A stretch of 64,000 nt of DNA. It comes from Blastobasis lacticolella (taxonomy: Eukaryota; Arthropoda; Insecta; Lepidoptera; Blastobasidae). Made by a program: the position numbers and the translations under genes. Below are positions 33,319 through 47,600 of the stretch, in pieces. The stretch is taken from positions 11,221,907 through 11,285,906 of the forward strand of contig LR990041.1 of assembly GCA_905147135.1 (NCBI GenBank), written 5' to 3'. Below the pieces are notes generated by a model, which was given only the letters and a program-made list of their open reading frames with translations, was not told where the DNA came from and ran no database searches. Each line of letters begins with the position of its first letter. Positions within the stretch are counted from its first letter, which is position 1.

Positions 33319-34208
33319 ACAAACATGTAATCTACTGAGAATAAAAGAACTATCAGTATTGATCAGTGTATCCTTTTTTAAGTCAACCATTTCTGCCATA
33401 AGAGTAAATCAATCAGATTCATGGTCTTATAACAATTTCTTATTTCTGAAATATGTTTCTTTACAAAAAATTGCTAATGTATCGATGTAGCATATGTTTA
33501 CTATATAGAGATGAGTCATCTCATAACTAATGAGGGCTATTCATCTCATAATCACGCTGCGTATTGTGTAATCAAGGCCAAAAGGAACCGGCGTAAAGTT
33601 GTCAAACTCTTATCGTTCAAAGACGACCACGTTGATTTCATTTATAGAACGTGTTGGGTCAAAGCTGTTTATTCGCGAGTTACTTATAGGCGTTGTCAGA
33701 GAGTGAACGTGTTTGAGTCGCGATTACGTCATGATTTTTGTGTTGCATTGTGTCAAAAAGTGAGACCAACAGTAACTATATTCATATTTTGAATATAACA
33801 TGTTCTTTTGATTGGGCAAGTGATGATGATGATGAGAGGATTATTGTTTGGTCAGCGAACTCAATCGTTATAGGTATAAAAACATCTAATGCGAGTGCAG
33901 AAAAAAGGGCGCGTTCTAAATGCTTATGTATCTAACAGATAAAGTTTCAAATTGACAACCAATTTTGCACGTAAAAAAATTTATTTTCAAGTTGATGAGT
34001 TTTTCCGATTATGATTTATAAATTTCTACATGGAAAACGTTCCTGTTTACACAATTTTTATGCTTTATCGTTTTTATTTGACCTCGTTTGATAAATTTTA
34101 ACATTTCAGAATACTTAGGATGCACTCAAAATACGAAAAGAAACTGAACACATTCTATGTGCTTTATGCACATTTTTCTAACGAAACGGATCGTTACTAT
34201 ATGTCTCG

Positions 34209-34485
34209 AATAAATAATAAATAAAATAATAAATAAATAATCGTGGACAAATTCACACAGTGCCATCTAGCCCCAAACTAAGCAAAGCTTGTACTATGGG
34301 TGCTAGATAACTGATATACTACGTATATACTTTTTTTTTTAAATACATACTTATTATACATACTACACCCAGACCCGTAACAGAAATTAAAATTCATCAT
34401 TTAAATTTCTGCCCGGCCGGGAATCGAACCCGGGACCTCTTGCGTGGTTGACTGGCATGTTGACCACTGAACCACTCAGGTCGTC
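34209..34485 (-). mobile_element. tRNA-derived SINE
   Basis: On the minus strand the head (from 34485) has an A box-like TGAGTGGTTCAGTGG and a B box GGTTCGATTCC, followed by a body with GTTACGGGTCTGGGTGTAG and GGGGCTAGATGGC, ending in an ATTTATT-rich tail near 34209-34241. A headless relative is at 55184-55330. Confidence 0.8.
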
Positions 34486-34902
34486 AAAATGAACGAATGG
34501 CATTCATTTCGTTCATTCTGACTGATACTTATAGTTAGGCGGTACGAATTCTGTTACGTCATTCCACAGGACAGGATCAAGATGACGGCGTACTATCAGA
34601 GCTAGACAGTACGACAGCTGATATAGATGCACCAAAGAAATTTGATGGCGCCTGACCGTTCAACTCGAATGCTATCGCTTATGATATGTCATTTCCCTCG
34701 CTCGCGAAATGCGCCGCAACTAGTGAGAGAGATGAATAGGGTACATCCTCGTGGGTGCCTCATGAGTATGCATATAATTATTCGTAGGTAACACCCAAAT
34801 CTAAAATCAATAAATGCTCGGGAATTACGAGACTGAAAATGATTGAAATTACCTTTTATTATAAAATAGCTCGAAATATTTCGAAAGGTGCACAAATGAT
34901 CC

Positions 34903-34932
34903 GCGGCCCGACCACCTAGGCGGTCGGGCTGC
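34903..34932. repeat. GC-rich palindrome
   Basis: GCGGCCCGACCACCTAGG followed by CGGTCGGGCTGC folds on itself around a CCTAGG centre. It is next to a CGAGCGCAGCGAGCTCG palindrome near 35032-35048, so this is likely the edge of an unclassified element. Confidence 0.5.
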
Positions 34933-35653
34933 TGGCATGAAATTATAACTTAATGACTAAGTAAGCTCGAGCATATTTTGGTATAGTGGCTCTCATTCCG
35001 CGGTGCGGGCGATGGAAATATTTAAAAATTTACGAGCGCAGCGAGCTCGTTTTTGAAATTTTGCTCAAAAGATGCTGATAAATAGAAGTCTATGCTCATG
35101 ACTATTTGATTTTCATGTGTTCCAACTACCCACGGAGTCCGCGTCCCTGGCGTTAATCGTCGCGGCTGCTGCCTGCAGCCGCCGATTGATCTACTGTAAC
35201 CGTAACTGTAGAATAACCGATGTATCGGTTTAAAAAGTCGTAGTGTGCCATCTAATTTTTATATTCTACTGTCGGAAGGCAGTCTGTGGTAGGGGTTTGT
35301 AGTCTTTGTAGGGCTGTCACTGTCATTTGAGTCTGTTGGTTTGATTGGTTAGTAGTTTGCGTTTCGCGCTATGTGTGTGTGGGCGTAGAATATTGCGTGA
35401 AAATAATATGAAGTTAATTTTATTTATTTTATTATATTGTACAGCGTTTACAATAGTATAATTTCACACCGCAGTGTGTAATTTACATACCCATAATTAT
35501 ACTAAAATGATCAATTACATTATTGACCGATGCAATTATTTATTTATGTTTTATTCTATACACAAAACAATGCAGTGCACAACATAATTTCTTCTAGGTT
35601 TCTTAATAATTGAAAATGTTAGACCTTTGAAATTGTGAGTGTGTTTGGAGAAA

Positions 35654-38600
35654 ATGAATTTGATGCGCAAATTCCGTGGGGCGACGTCTTCGTCGCCACC
35701 CGAGGCTGGCGAAGGGTCCGGCGCGTCCTCACCTCACCTGCAGCTCGGTCTCATGCATCTAAAGAAACTTTTTGCGGAGTATACGCATCCGCCTCAACCG
35801 CTGACCGACGCTGAAAAAGATGATAAACTTTACAATATGCTACCCTTGTTTTGCAAGGTACTTTTCAATTTATTATGCCTTTAGTGAACACAAATTTATC
35901 ATCTCACTGTATCAAAATCGTAAATTGATTGAAAGAAATCGAATATTCCAATTATTCATAACATTTTATTGATTGTATTTAGATATTCCTAATCAATTTT
36001 ATATGCAGGTGTTTGGTACTAGTCCATCAAGTGAAATGAATGAGAAATTTTGGGATATCTTATCCTTCTGCCAGCAAGTTTCTAAGCTCATGGTGTCTGA
36101 AATAAGGAAAAGAGCCAGCAATCAAAGTACTGAGGCAGCTAGCTGTGCTATTGCTAAGTTTTTAGAAATCGAGAATTCAGAGGAGTCAAGCAATGGTTGG
36201 ATGCTATTATCAACATTGAACCTCTTGGCAGCTGGTGATCAGTCTTTGATACAGGTACAATTTGATTTCTATTAGTTTATTTAATAGAACAACAAGATTA
36301 AGCAATGTCAAAAGCCCTTTATGGTTGGAACAGGTCTGAAAGATGGTATTTCTATAAATGTTCGTTCATTGATTAGATATAAAGGAAGCTTGCCGTGTGG
36401 TGTTGGATGAGTAGAATACCACCAACCACTTACACACATGGGTGTCATACAAGGCAACTAATGTTTTCGAGGCAAAGGACTATCTTAGAGTCTCCTAGAC
36501 TAGAGACTAGAGTTTTCCATTGTTATATTTATAACACTGCAATCTCCAACCAGCCTGTCAAGTGTCGAGATTATGGCAACCTCCCCTTTCGTGGGACTGC
36601 TGTGCCTTATATTGCATTTTTAAGCAGAAATTTCTTGTTGAATTAAAAATTGTTACTTTTTATATGCTACTTTATCAAACAGAATTTGGTGTAATGTATT
36701 TATTCTGGTCGGCATTTCACATGCCTATCTTTATTAATGAAGGTCACTTACAAAACAAATTAGTTCTCATCCATGAAAATGAAGTAATTATACACAGTAA
36801 TTACTAATCTAACCATTCCCATTATGAGTAATGAAATGTTATAATATTGACACTTGGGAGTTATTGCACATTTTACAAATAATTTTCACCAAAATCTAGT
36901 TCAAGGTTACATACAATTATTATGTATAATACAGTCTGATATTGATTAAGTTTATGATTTTCGTTTGTAGGTCATGACCACTGCATCTATACCTTCTACA
37001 CTAGTCAAATGTTTGTATCTATTTTTTGACCTTCCTGAAATACCTGAATCTGAAGCTGATGTCCAGGATGGTATCAGTGAATTTACACCTAGAGAAAGAA
37101 GAATACTTCTACAGAAAATTTTTGTTCAGGTATGGTTTCGGGACAAGTAATTAAATTTATAAATAACAATTTCATGTTTGCTTTAAGTTATTTCAATAAT
37201 TGTATAAGTTAGTTGTATTTTGGCCTCCTTCAGATGTTTCTTATATTTTTATTTTATTTTATAGAACATATACTACCAATCTCCTCAATAGCATTCCCCT
37301 ATTGCTATTCCCACTTTCCTCTTTTATATTGTCCAGCCTAACTCCGTTTATGTGGTTGATGTTTCAGTGGTACTTTATAATCTTTCCGTTCAGTATACAA
37401 ATATAAGGATCACGAATTTTTACAACTCATATGCTAATATCAAAGTAAACAAACATTGTATCATGTTATTTACAGGTGTTAGTGAGACTAAGTAGTCATC
37501 CTTTTCCTTGTGAAGAATTAGCAAGGAAAGATGATCTTAGTTTGCTTTTCTCTGCGATAACGTCATGGTGTGCGCCACACAACATAATGTGGCGGAAATC
37601 CGCAGCTGAGGTGCTGATGACGCTATCGAGACATGGACTAACGCAATCAGTTGTTCAGTACATACATAGTAAGTGAATGATTTGCATACTTGATTATTTT
37701 ATGGTCTCTGAAGTACTTGTTAATTTACTGCAGAATGTACTATTTCAAAATACATGTTTGTACATGTGTAAATGGATGATGTTTTGCCTTACTAATAGCG
37801 ATAAACTTGTTAAATGAAAACAGATACGTTTACATATTTATTATCACTTCCTAGAATAACACAGATAACAACATGGTACAGTTTTAAGTACAAATACAAT
37901 GTGTACTTTAGATACATACACCATAATGTCATCACATTATGTAAAACTTAGTTGCTTATGTATATTCTTTTTAATAATTTAATAACTTTAACCTATAGCC
38001 ATAGCTGGGCATTAACTCGTTAATCCGTTAATCGTTAATTAACGAAGTTAATATATTGATTAACGGATTAACTTTTAAGTTAACTTTTAAAAATGTTAAC
38101 GGACACGTTAACTTCCGTTAACATCAGTCAGAAGTCCGTTAATCGTTAATCCAATGGGTACCTACTATTTACCGCACGACCGGCATCGCAACGCGGCGCG
38201 AAAAACAGGTTCAGACAAGTATGAAATGAAGTTCCGATTGATATGGCTGGAAACGTATGACAGCAGTAGAGTGGATGCAGTAAAAAAGTGCATGGAAAAA
38301 AAGGTAGAAGATGCCTTACGACAAGAAGCAGAGGAAAATTCGAAAGATATTTTAAGTGGCGGAGGGAGCCATGCGAGTGACAATAATGATGACGAGGAAG
38401 ACTTTTTCAATTCTGTCACTCAGGCTCAGTCTATAGAAAAACCAAAGAGCTCGAGAGTAAAGCGCAAAGTCTCGTCAAAATGTGGCTGGACATGAAATCA
38501 AAAGACTCGTTCAACGATGCTGCATTCCTCGGAGAACAGATATTCATAAATCTATTCATCAAATACAATACTGCTGTACCCTCAAGCGCTGCAGTTGAAC

Positions 38601-41600
38601 GTCTGTTTTCCACGGGTAAAGACATTTTAACACCAAAGCGACCCTCCCTTTCAGACGAGAACTTCAATATGTTAATGTTCATGAAGGGGAATATGCACCT
38701 TATGCCCGGCGATTAAATTACACATTTGAATTAAACAAGTATTTTGTTTTCTTCCTAACTTCCAGAACATCATAAACCAACAGGTTTTATAAGTGTGAAC
38801 AAATAAATTGTTAAAATGTGTGTAAAATTGCATTTTTAACAATACAAATGCAATTTTACACATATTAACGATTAACGTTAACTTGCGTTAATTCTTGCAA
38901 AATGTAACGCTTTAACGTTTAACGAAGCTAACTTTTTTTGTAGCGGATTAACGATTAACGAAGTTAACTATTTGATTAACGGTGCCCAGCTATGCCTATA
39001 GCTGATAACAATAAAATGAATAACTTTGTCACTAATTACGAATATAGAAGTTTTATATTTGAATGGGTTTGCTCATGACATTATGAACTCAATGATGGAG
39101 CTAGCTCACCTAAGAGGATGTCTATTTATTTGTGGCTGTACTTAACTAGTTATTTAGTCATTGTCATTACTACCATCTTATACTTTTTGAAATTTAGTTT
39201 ACGGGTTTATACCGCGTATCTTGGTTAACGAGTAGGTAGCCTGATATTTCGACGCATTTGCACGCATAATGGTCACGGGACGACGAGTAGTATTAACCAA
39301 GGTATTCGGTATTAACCCGTAAACTAAATTTTAAAATGATTTTTAATAACCGCGATAGTTTAAAACAGGAAATCTTACTACTTTCGGAAATTCCGAACGC
39401 AGTTTACGTAACCGAATGCAGCGTCAATTACGCCACCGAAATTCTGCGATTTGCTGGTCAAAAAATTATGCTCATGTAGCGTTACCCTGCGGATTAACTG
39501 ACGCACGTGCTCGGATCCGCTTAAGCACTTATACTTAGTAAATCCACATGACAATTAAATGACGTAATTTTTATGTTGCAGATAAGGGATGTGTCGGTCT
39601 GTGCATAGATAATATGCAAAAAATTCCAGAGTTGACTCCATTAGAGGTAATTATACGATAATGGTCTTACCATGTTTTATTTTCCCTAGTAACACGGCAT
39701 GGTTACTACGCCAACTTCTCAGTTGAAGTCCATTGTTAAATTCAATTATTTTTATTGAACGCTCCACTTTGTATACACTTACGACAGAGCGAATCTTATT
39801 GTGGGGCTATGAGGGCGTAGCATTTATTATTCTTCAACATCATCAGCTTATAAGTGACTAGCGGCCCGCCCCGGCTTCGCACGGGTAGTAAACCTTAACA
39901 AATTATACACCTGAACCTTCGTCATGAATCACGTTGTCTAAAACCGCACTATGTAGTCTGTGTGTGAATACCGCATGAAAATCCGTTCAGTAGTTCTTGA
40001 TTTTATCGCGTACAGACTGACAGTAAGACACGGCGTGGGACTTCGTTTTATAATATGAAGTAATTATATTATACTTAAGTATGTACTGAGTAGTGTCCCG
40101 TTACAAACAGGACACCATATTACGATCACAAAAGTTCCAACCGTCTCCTCAACCATTTTAGAGGGAAGGGGCGACCCGGCTCCTGACTGCCGTATTTCTT
40201 GACATTGACTCCCCCGTACGTACCCCGTGCTGCCTAAATAGCCGAGCGGACTGAGCGGCGAACACGCGACTTTTTTCTAATATTTACATTTTAAACTCGT
40301 GATATCTTTCGAATGGAATGTCTGAATTGAATAATTCAAAAAGTTATATAAAGGTATTGAAGCAGTCGTGAATGTGAAGTAATTGATTTTGATAAGGATT
40401 AATATCAAGGTACAAATAAATAGCGTTTTTTAGCGGCGGCATTTTAATTAAATTTTGAAAATAAAAGAACACTTATTGTGACATAACTATAATAGTTAGA
40501 CATATACTGTCGCGACACTTTATGTAGATAATGATGTGTTCTGCAAAGTCGTAGTACATTATTTTGTTCTATCATCAATAGTTTTCGCAGCGCACGCGAT
40601 GTAAGGAATTTTTTGGGTATTTTTTTACACCTTGGGTTACATTATTGGAGTTTTATTAATGATCCGTAATTTTTTAGAATATATAATATAGCCTATGTCA
40701 CCCGCGGATAGTGTAGATTCCTAACGGTGAAAGAATTTTTGAAATCGGTAGAGTAGTTTCGAAGCCTATTCAATACAAACAAACAAACAAACAAACAAAC
40801 AAAAAATCAAACATTTCCTCTTTATAATATTAGTATAGATAGCCCGTCCCGGCTTCGCACGGGGTAGACAATTATTTATTTTTGGAAATTTGGATATAAA
40901 ACACTTTTTTTCACAAATATTTTTATTTATTAAAAATTTTTATTAATTTATATTGACATTGACTGCTCCCGTACGTACCCCATGCTGCCTAGATAGCCGA
41001 GCGGGCTGAGCGGCGAACACGCGACTTTTTTCTAATATTCACATTTTTAAACTCGTGATATCTTTCGAATGGAATGTCTGAATTGAATAATTCAAAAAGT
41101 TATATAAAGGTATTGAAGCAGTCGTGAATATGAAGTAATTGATTTTGATAAGGATTAATACCAAGGTACAAATAAAGAGCGTTTTTTAGCGGCGGCATTT
41201 TAATTAAATTTTGAAAATAAAAGAACACTTATTGTGACATAACTACAATAGTTGGACATATGCTACCGTGGAGTTTTTTGTAGACATTATGATGTTCTTC
41301 AATATTGTTGTACATTATTTTGTTCTATCGCTAATAGTTTCGGCAGCGCATTCGACGAAAGACATTTTAAGACTCATTTTTTAACACCTTCGGTTACATT
41401 GTTCAAATTTTACCAAGGATCCCTAATTTTTTTCAAAATGAAATGTAGCCTATGTCAAATTGGAAGAATGTAGCATTCTATTGGTGAAAGAATTTTATAA
41501 ATCGGCCCAGTACTTTTTGAGCCTATTCATTACAAACATACAAACATACAAAAATAGGTACAAATCTTTCCTCTTTATAATATTAGTGTAGATAAATGTC

Positions 41601-44600
41601 CCCAGCTGGACTGGAGCCTCCTCTGCACCAATGGAACGGCTAAAGAATGGAACGCATTACCCGCGAATGTGTTCCCTGATCATTATAATGTAGACGTCTT
41701 TAAGGCCAGAGTAAATAACAAATGCCTGGCTAGTCCAATTATTTAAAAAAATGGAGGGATTTGCCATAATCTCTAAGCTTGGCAAGTGCGTTAGAGATCT
41801 CAGTGTAAAATACACAACACAAAACGCTGCTGCTCTTTTCTGGCCTACAGAGGTCTTGGTTAGCCTCCTTGTACAACACTAGTAAGTCGAAGGGGCTGGT
41901 CAAATGTTCTTTTCTGCCACCACACACTACCACAGGGCCTATTATACTCTTAATCTGATTTACCTCTGCGTTGTTTACAGGTAGTGGAGATGTTTGTAGC
42001 AGTATTCTGTTTCCTAAAAGACTCAAGTGAAGTTAGTCAATTATTGTTAGACGATTTTCGCTCTTGCCAGGGATATTTGTTTCTCTCTGAATTTCTACTA
42101 AAGTGAGTATTTAAATTAATTATGGCATGAGCATGTGTAATACTAGAAAATTTCGTAGTATTTCTTTACTTTATTTTGTTTATTTTTTATACTTTGACAG
42201 GCACGAAAGACAAGAAGTGCCTGATTATTTGACGACAGGGTAAGTAGACATTATTTTGGTAATGTAGTGACTTTACTTCTAAGCACCTATTATTTATTTG
42301 CATTATATATTTTAGTGTAGTTAAAGTTAGTGATTTTACTTTTTTAATTACACACTAAATTTATTACAGGTAAAACATATTTTAGTATTTAAACTAAAAA
42401 TATTTAATATTAGTAAAAAGTAGCATAAAAAAATTAGGTACAAGGCATTTTGAACCTACTAATCCGATTTCAAAATTCCTTTCATACCGATTTCACAAAT
42501 GGAAAGCTACATTATTGCCGAGTTACACAAATTATTTTAAGTCTCGAAAAATAGCGGGATCCCACGGGATAACTGAATGTTCTCCAGCTACATGGGGATG
42601 AACACAGCAGACTACTCGTGTAATGTAAGCAGTAGTGATCTTTTTAGAAAGTTTGATTTCACGTGTTTCGTCTCGTTCCAACCAGGCTCGAAGAGGAGCG
42701 TGTGAGCGGGACAGAGGCTCGCGCAGCGCTCCGTAACTTAGTGCTGATGGTGTCTTCGTTGTGCGCGTGTGGGTTCTCCGAGCTTCGGCCGACTCGCGCC
42801 AACACGGAGCTGTTCCAATTGCAGGGCTTCGTGTTGCCGCAGCCCTCCGCGGCCGGACAGGCGGTGCGGAATGTACAGGCGTTCCAGGTTAGCGAGGTTA
42901 ACTTTATAGTACAGGTGGCTTATGCGCTTATTACTATCAGTCGGCTTGATTCAAAAATTCAAAAAGCGTGAGGACAAAATAAAATGGAATGTATTGTCTA
43001 AAGAATAAGGTCTATATTTGTAGCACTTATTTTACGTTACGCGTCGCTCCTCTAGGCAAAGGCGTGATACAAAAGTGGACCTTATTTTATGAGCAATACA
43101 TGATTTGCTGTAAAGCTTTTTGCTTCTAAATTTAGATGACTAGTTCTACCAAATCTAATAAGTAGAGATGAAACGGATAATGGTTTAGCCGGATACCGGA
43201 TATCTGGCCAGCCTCTTGGCCGGATAGCCGGATATCCGGCGGTCGGATATTCCACTAAACTTAGATTCTGAACAAGTTTGTGCAAGCTGTAATCGAGCGG
43301 CGGGACTTTAGACGTCTGCATGTGTTTACGTGATTTCAAGTCTTCCTTCAATGAGAATAATTTGAACGTAACACCGAGCAATTACTTCGACCTCGAAAGG
43401 ATTCGTAGTTTCGAAATACGGGCTAACACATGCTCCCAGCATATCGGAGGACAAACGACATCGTATATTACCTTTAAATATAGAAAAATTTGTATTCTTA
43501 ATCCAGTATAAACCTTGAACTCTTGTCAAAACAACGCACGACAGAAATGCGCATTTTTTACGCTGGTCAGCGGGTGTCACCCTGTTGGGCAAAGTATGTA
43601 TCTAATTTCCACACTCGTGGAAGTTACAAAGTCACATATATCCCCGAGAAAATTAGAGAACGCCTTTGGGCATGTGCTCTGTCACCCCAAAGACCACTAT
43701 GGTGCTAGTAGCCCTTAATTTGTAGACGACGACGTGCTGCCGCTTAAGACCCCACACGCCACCTGGCTGACGGCGGTCCAACGGGACCTGAAGAATAATA
43801 TCATTGACGCGGCTACTGCTCAGAGAAATGAAGGAAGCCGATGAGCAAAATCATTTTTACGGAGTCTTCATAAATTTTTTACTATCTGGTATCCGGCCGG
43901 ATATCAACGCGCTATCCGGTATCTGGCCGTATAGTAAATTAAGGCCGGATACCGGATAGCAACCGGATATCCGTTTCATCTCTACTAATAAGCGCATTAG
44001 TGTGAGTTTACAGTGACGATTCTTTTCGATGGTCGCTAGTGACCCTGGCTGGTGGTTAAGCGATGAACTACAGTTTGTCATACAATTTTTTTACGCTCGT
44101 AGCGAAAATCGAATTGATTCGTCACTGTAAACTCACACTAAACTCTCTGAAGATTACCAGGAGACGCCACTGGCGAGGTCTTGCCACTGTCAAAATAACG
44201 CCGTGTTATTTAACTGTTAACTTTGAGTATATGATAACTTATTTTCATCAGGTGCTGCAATCAGTTTTCATGAAGTCCACGTCGCCAGCGCTATGCTGCA
44301 CCATACTGGACGCTATATCCAGCGTGTACCACTCGGACAATGCCAACTATTTTATATTAGAGAACCAGAACACACTCAGTCAGTTCTCTGAAAGGATCCA
44401 CCTAAAGAATGCAGAGATCCAGGAGAAATTCTTTGAACTTCTGGAGTTCATCGTATTCCAGCTGAACTTTGTGCCATGTAAAGAGTTGATATCGCTGTCG
44501 CTTCTACTAAAAGCTAATAGATCCAGAAGTTGTAGTATACTTTGTATTAAGACTTTGTTGAATATTTTAAAGTGAGTATATGAATTTGCCACGAATGCTC

Positions 44601-47600
44601 TAGATAGATAAAGTCATTATAACAAACATTTATAATTTTTTTTACTCTTACAGGCATAACGCAATATTCAAAGACGTATACAGAGAGGTGGGCATGCTCG
44701 AAGTGTTTGTTACATGCTTATCGCGGTACGCGGTGTTTCTCAAAGACAAAGAACTGGAGGAGCTGAAACTCAAAAATGAAATTGGTGACCCTACCTACTC
44801 GCCTAGAGCTCCAGAGAGGAAGAAAAGATCTTCAAGGCCGGATTCTCTGATAAAAGATCCCAATGTGGAAGCCGAGGAGGAGGAACTAGGCAGTTTGGTG
44901 ATGGAAGGGCTGACGGCACTGCTGAACGGCAACGCGAACAATTGCAATGTGTTCAGAGACTGCGGTGGAGCTAAGTGCGTTCACGGGATGGTTGTGCACG
45001 AAGCTTGTAGGAGCAAGGCTTTGGGTGAGTTATTGTGTTCTCACATAATTTTATGGATTAATTTTCAGTCTTATTTATTTATTTAACCATATATTGTACA
45101 CAAGATTGTTACAACAGTATATTACATATCCATGTTTCACGAAATCGGCCCAATATTTTAGCAGGCAAACATACATTTACACCAGTAACGAAAATTTGTG
45201 TGTAGGGGGAAGCGATCTTAAACCCTACTTCCTATACAATACGATACAAAAGTTTTGGATGTTATGTCAAATGTGAACACTCACTCAGATCTCATCATCT
45301 GATTTATCTGTATTATTCATGATTGGTGTGATAGTTATGTGTCTCGATTTCGATATTCTACACTTGTCTATATTGAAATAAGTTTTGGTTTATTACAGGG
45401 GTAGTAAGAGAGCTGATTGTGAGCGGTTCTGGCGAGGAGGACATGTCGGCTCTCCTGTGCGGGATGCACGCGGCGCCCAACGACGCTTTGCGGCTGAAAC
45501 TACATATTCTGAAAGCTCTATTGGCTTGTTTGAGAGATTCACATCGTACGAGGACCATATTTCGGAAGGTATGTAGTAATTTTTGGGTATGTAAAGTGGA
45601 CAGTTTGAACCATAACCTTACTATACCTACTAAAAAAAGACGAACATGAACGAGCTGTCAAATGCAACCTAAACTGAATTAGACTTGTGTGCATACATTT
45701 GTTTATATGTATGCATTAGAGATGTAGCTTAGCACTATTGACCGACATTCATATCGATAGTTTACTTGTAGATATGTTATAGCTCAGGATGGGATGGAAA
45801 CCTTACTCGGTTAGAATAAGATCGATAATTTCTATTATACATTAGGTTACAAGTATCAAATATTTATTTATAGCTATCTTTTGCCCTCGACTTCGCTTCG
45901 TCCGCGTCGGCAACTTTTTACGTTGCTCCGTTCGCATTGTTCTTCCTCAAATCTGGAAATATATTTCATTAATTGGCTTATTGCAAACGCATAATTTTTT
46001 CTGGGGAGGCTCGTTTGGTCGGCTTATTAAAACATTACAATCCATGCATTTCTGTTATCCGAGTTAATAAGACACTTCCAGGTGACTTAGAAATGTTGCC
46101 TCCAGCTGGGTAATTGTGTGTTTACAAATTGATTTTATCAGGTCCCAGTTTGGGCGCCATTACATAAAAGGCGATGTGGTGGTGTGTAAGTAGGCAGGCC
46201 CCGTTGTAAATACCTACAAGCAAATCAAAGCTTCAATTTATCCTAAGATAACTGTTTCGTGTAAATAATTTGTGCCACGCTTACTTCATCGCAAACCGAG
46301 CAAGTAAGCGTCATGCTACGGGTGCTGGTTTCTACCTTTGCCCCTAAAGCGTAACCCAAATGTATGTACCAGGTGAGCGGTTTCGTGTACGTCACCAGCG
46401 TGCTAGCGTCGCTGGAGGGCCGGCTGGGGGGCGCGGGGGCTTGCGAGGGGGGTGCGGGGGCGATGGCCGGGGCTGAAGGGGGCTCGGGAGCCGCAGCCGA
46501 TCGGGACACGCTGCAACTGCTCCATATCGTGTTCTACACGGTCAGCACGGCTATGCGCTTCGAACCGGCCAACGCGAAGTTCTTCCACCACGAGGTAAGT
46601 CTACCACGGGGCGCGGTGACAACCAGCGTCGCGGCGTCAGTCGTGGCACTACGCTGAATGCTGTGTGCTGTGACTTTGGCTCTATTGCACTTCTCTTCTA
46701 AATTTGTTGTTTTGTTTATGTGCCATGGATGTAAGTTTGAACTATTGAACTCGATGATGAAATACTTATAATTTGAAAGGTACATGAACCAATTTAAAAA
46801 AATATATTGTATGGTAATTGTTGGCTTGGTCTATCCCGATTCCGACTTGATGTTGATTTTTGGGAAACCCTATATGTATTGTAGTTGTGTGCTGCAATAT
46901 TGTATGTGTTGCAGATATTTTTTTTTGTAAATCAATGCTCTTGCCAAATAATCTTTCAAAGCAGTTTTATTTACTTAAAATATTGGTTTCCAGATTTGCA
47001 TGACAACACTATGCGAAACCATACGACTTCTGGGTTGCTTCACCCAAGACACGGAGTTACAGTACGATACGGAAACGGGGGATATTGAACTCTACGAAGT
47101 ATTCCATGATATTTTCACTGGGAACATTCTGGAAATGACGTGAGTTTGCAGAAATAACTATTTTCTTACTTGTGTATGACATGTCCACCCCACTATGTAC
47201 TCGGGACGAGTAGTGTTGTAATGAAAAACTTGTTTTGTAATGTAGAAATTAAGAAATAAATTGTATTTAACGGGTTTTCAGGTTTCCAGAGAAAGTTCCA
47301 GTAATTTTCGTGCATGCGTGCATTGTATTGAGACTTCTGTACGATGTGGCGTTGGATTCTTTCGACAAACCTACATTTTGTGGCACATTAAACGTAAAAT
47401 CGCCTAGCTTAACACGGCAGAGTTCGGCTATTAACGAGGTATGTATGAGATTCGTTCTGAGTGTTACATAGACTTTTTAAATAGTGATTTGCATTTTGTG
47501 GTCAACATTCCGCCGGCCCCTTTCCGCCATCGGGAGACGCGATCCGGGCGAGCGCTTCATCCTTATGTCGTGGATCTTCCAACTATCCGCACGAGCCGCT

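Larger units (their letters stand above)
24252..33345. mobile_element. Bracovirus-like gene island (minimum extent)
   Basis: Holds three intronless PTP-like genes, one single-exon orphan and one five-exon orphan gene, all open, in about 9 kb of AT-rich DNA. Multi-copy intronless PTP genes are a hallmark of bracovirus circles injected by braconid wasps into caterpillars, and such circles are known to integrate into host chromosomes and to have left copies in lepidopteran genomes. Extent given is from the first PTP stop to the AATAAA after the last PTP. True ends are uncertain. Viral origin is inferred from gene type and cluster, not from a database match. Confidence 0.75.
33346..35653. other. 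Right flank of the island to the WDFY3 start
   Basis: No convincing gene. Contains a SINE (34209-34485), a partial MITE (34549-34566) and a GC-rich palindrome near 34903-34932. The last few hundred bases are presumably the WDFY3 promoter and 5' UTR, with possible non-coding exons that I cannot fix. The host/island boundary probably lies between 33346 and 34208. Confidence 0.4.

Noticed and set aside
33511..33792. 93-codon open frame after PTP C
   Set aside because: Low-complexity composition, no promoter or domain signs; chance ORF.
46243..46591. Pro/Ala-rich minus-strand frames
   Set aside because: Shadows of the GC-rich WDFY3 exon at 46373-46594.
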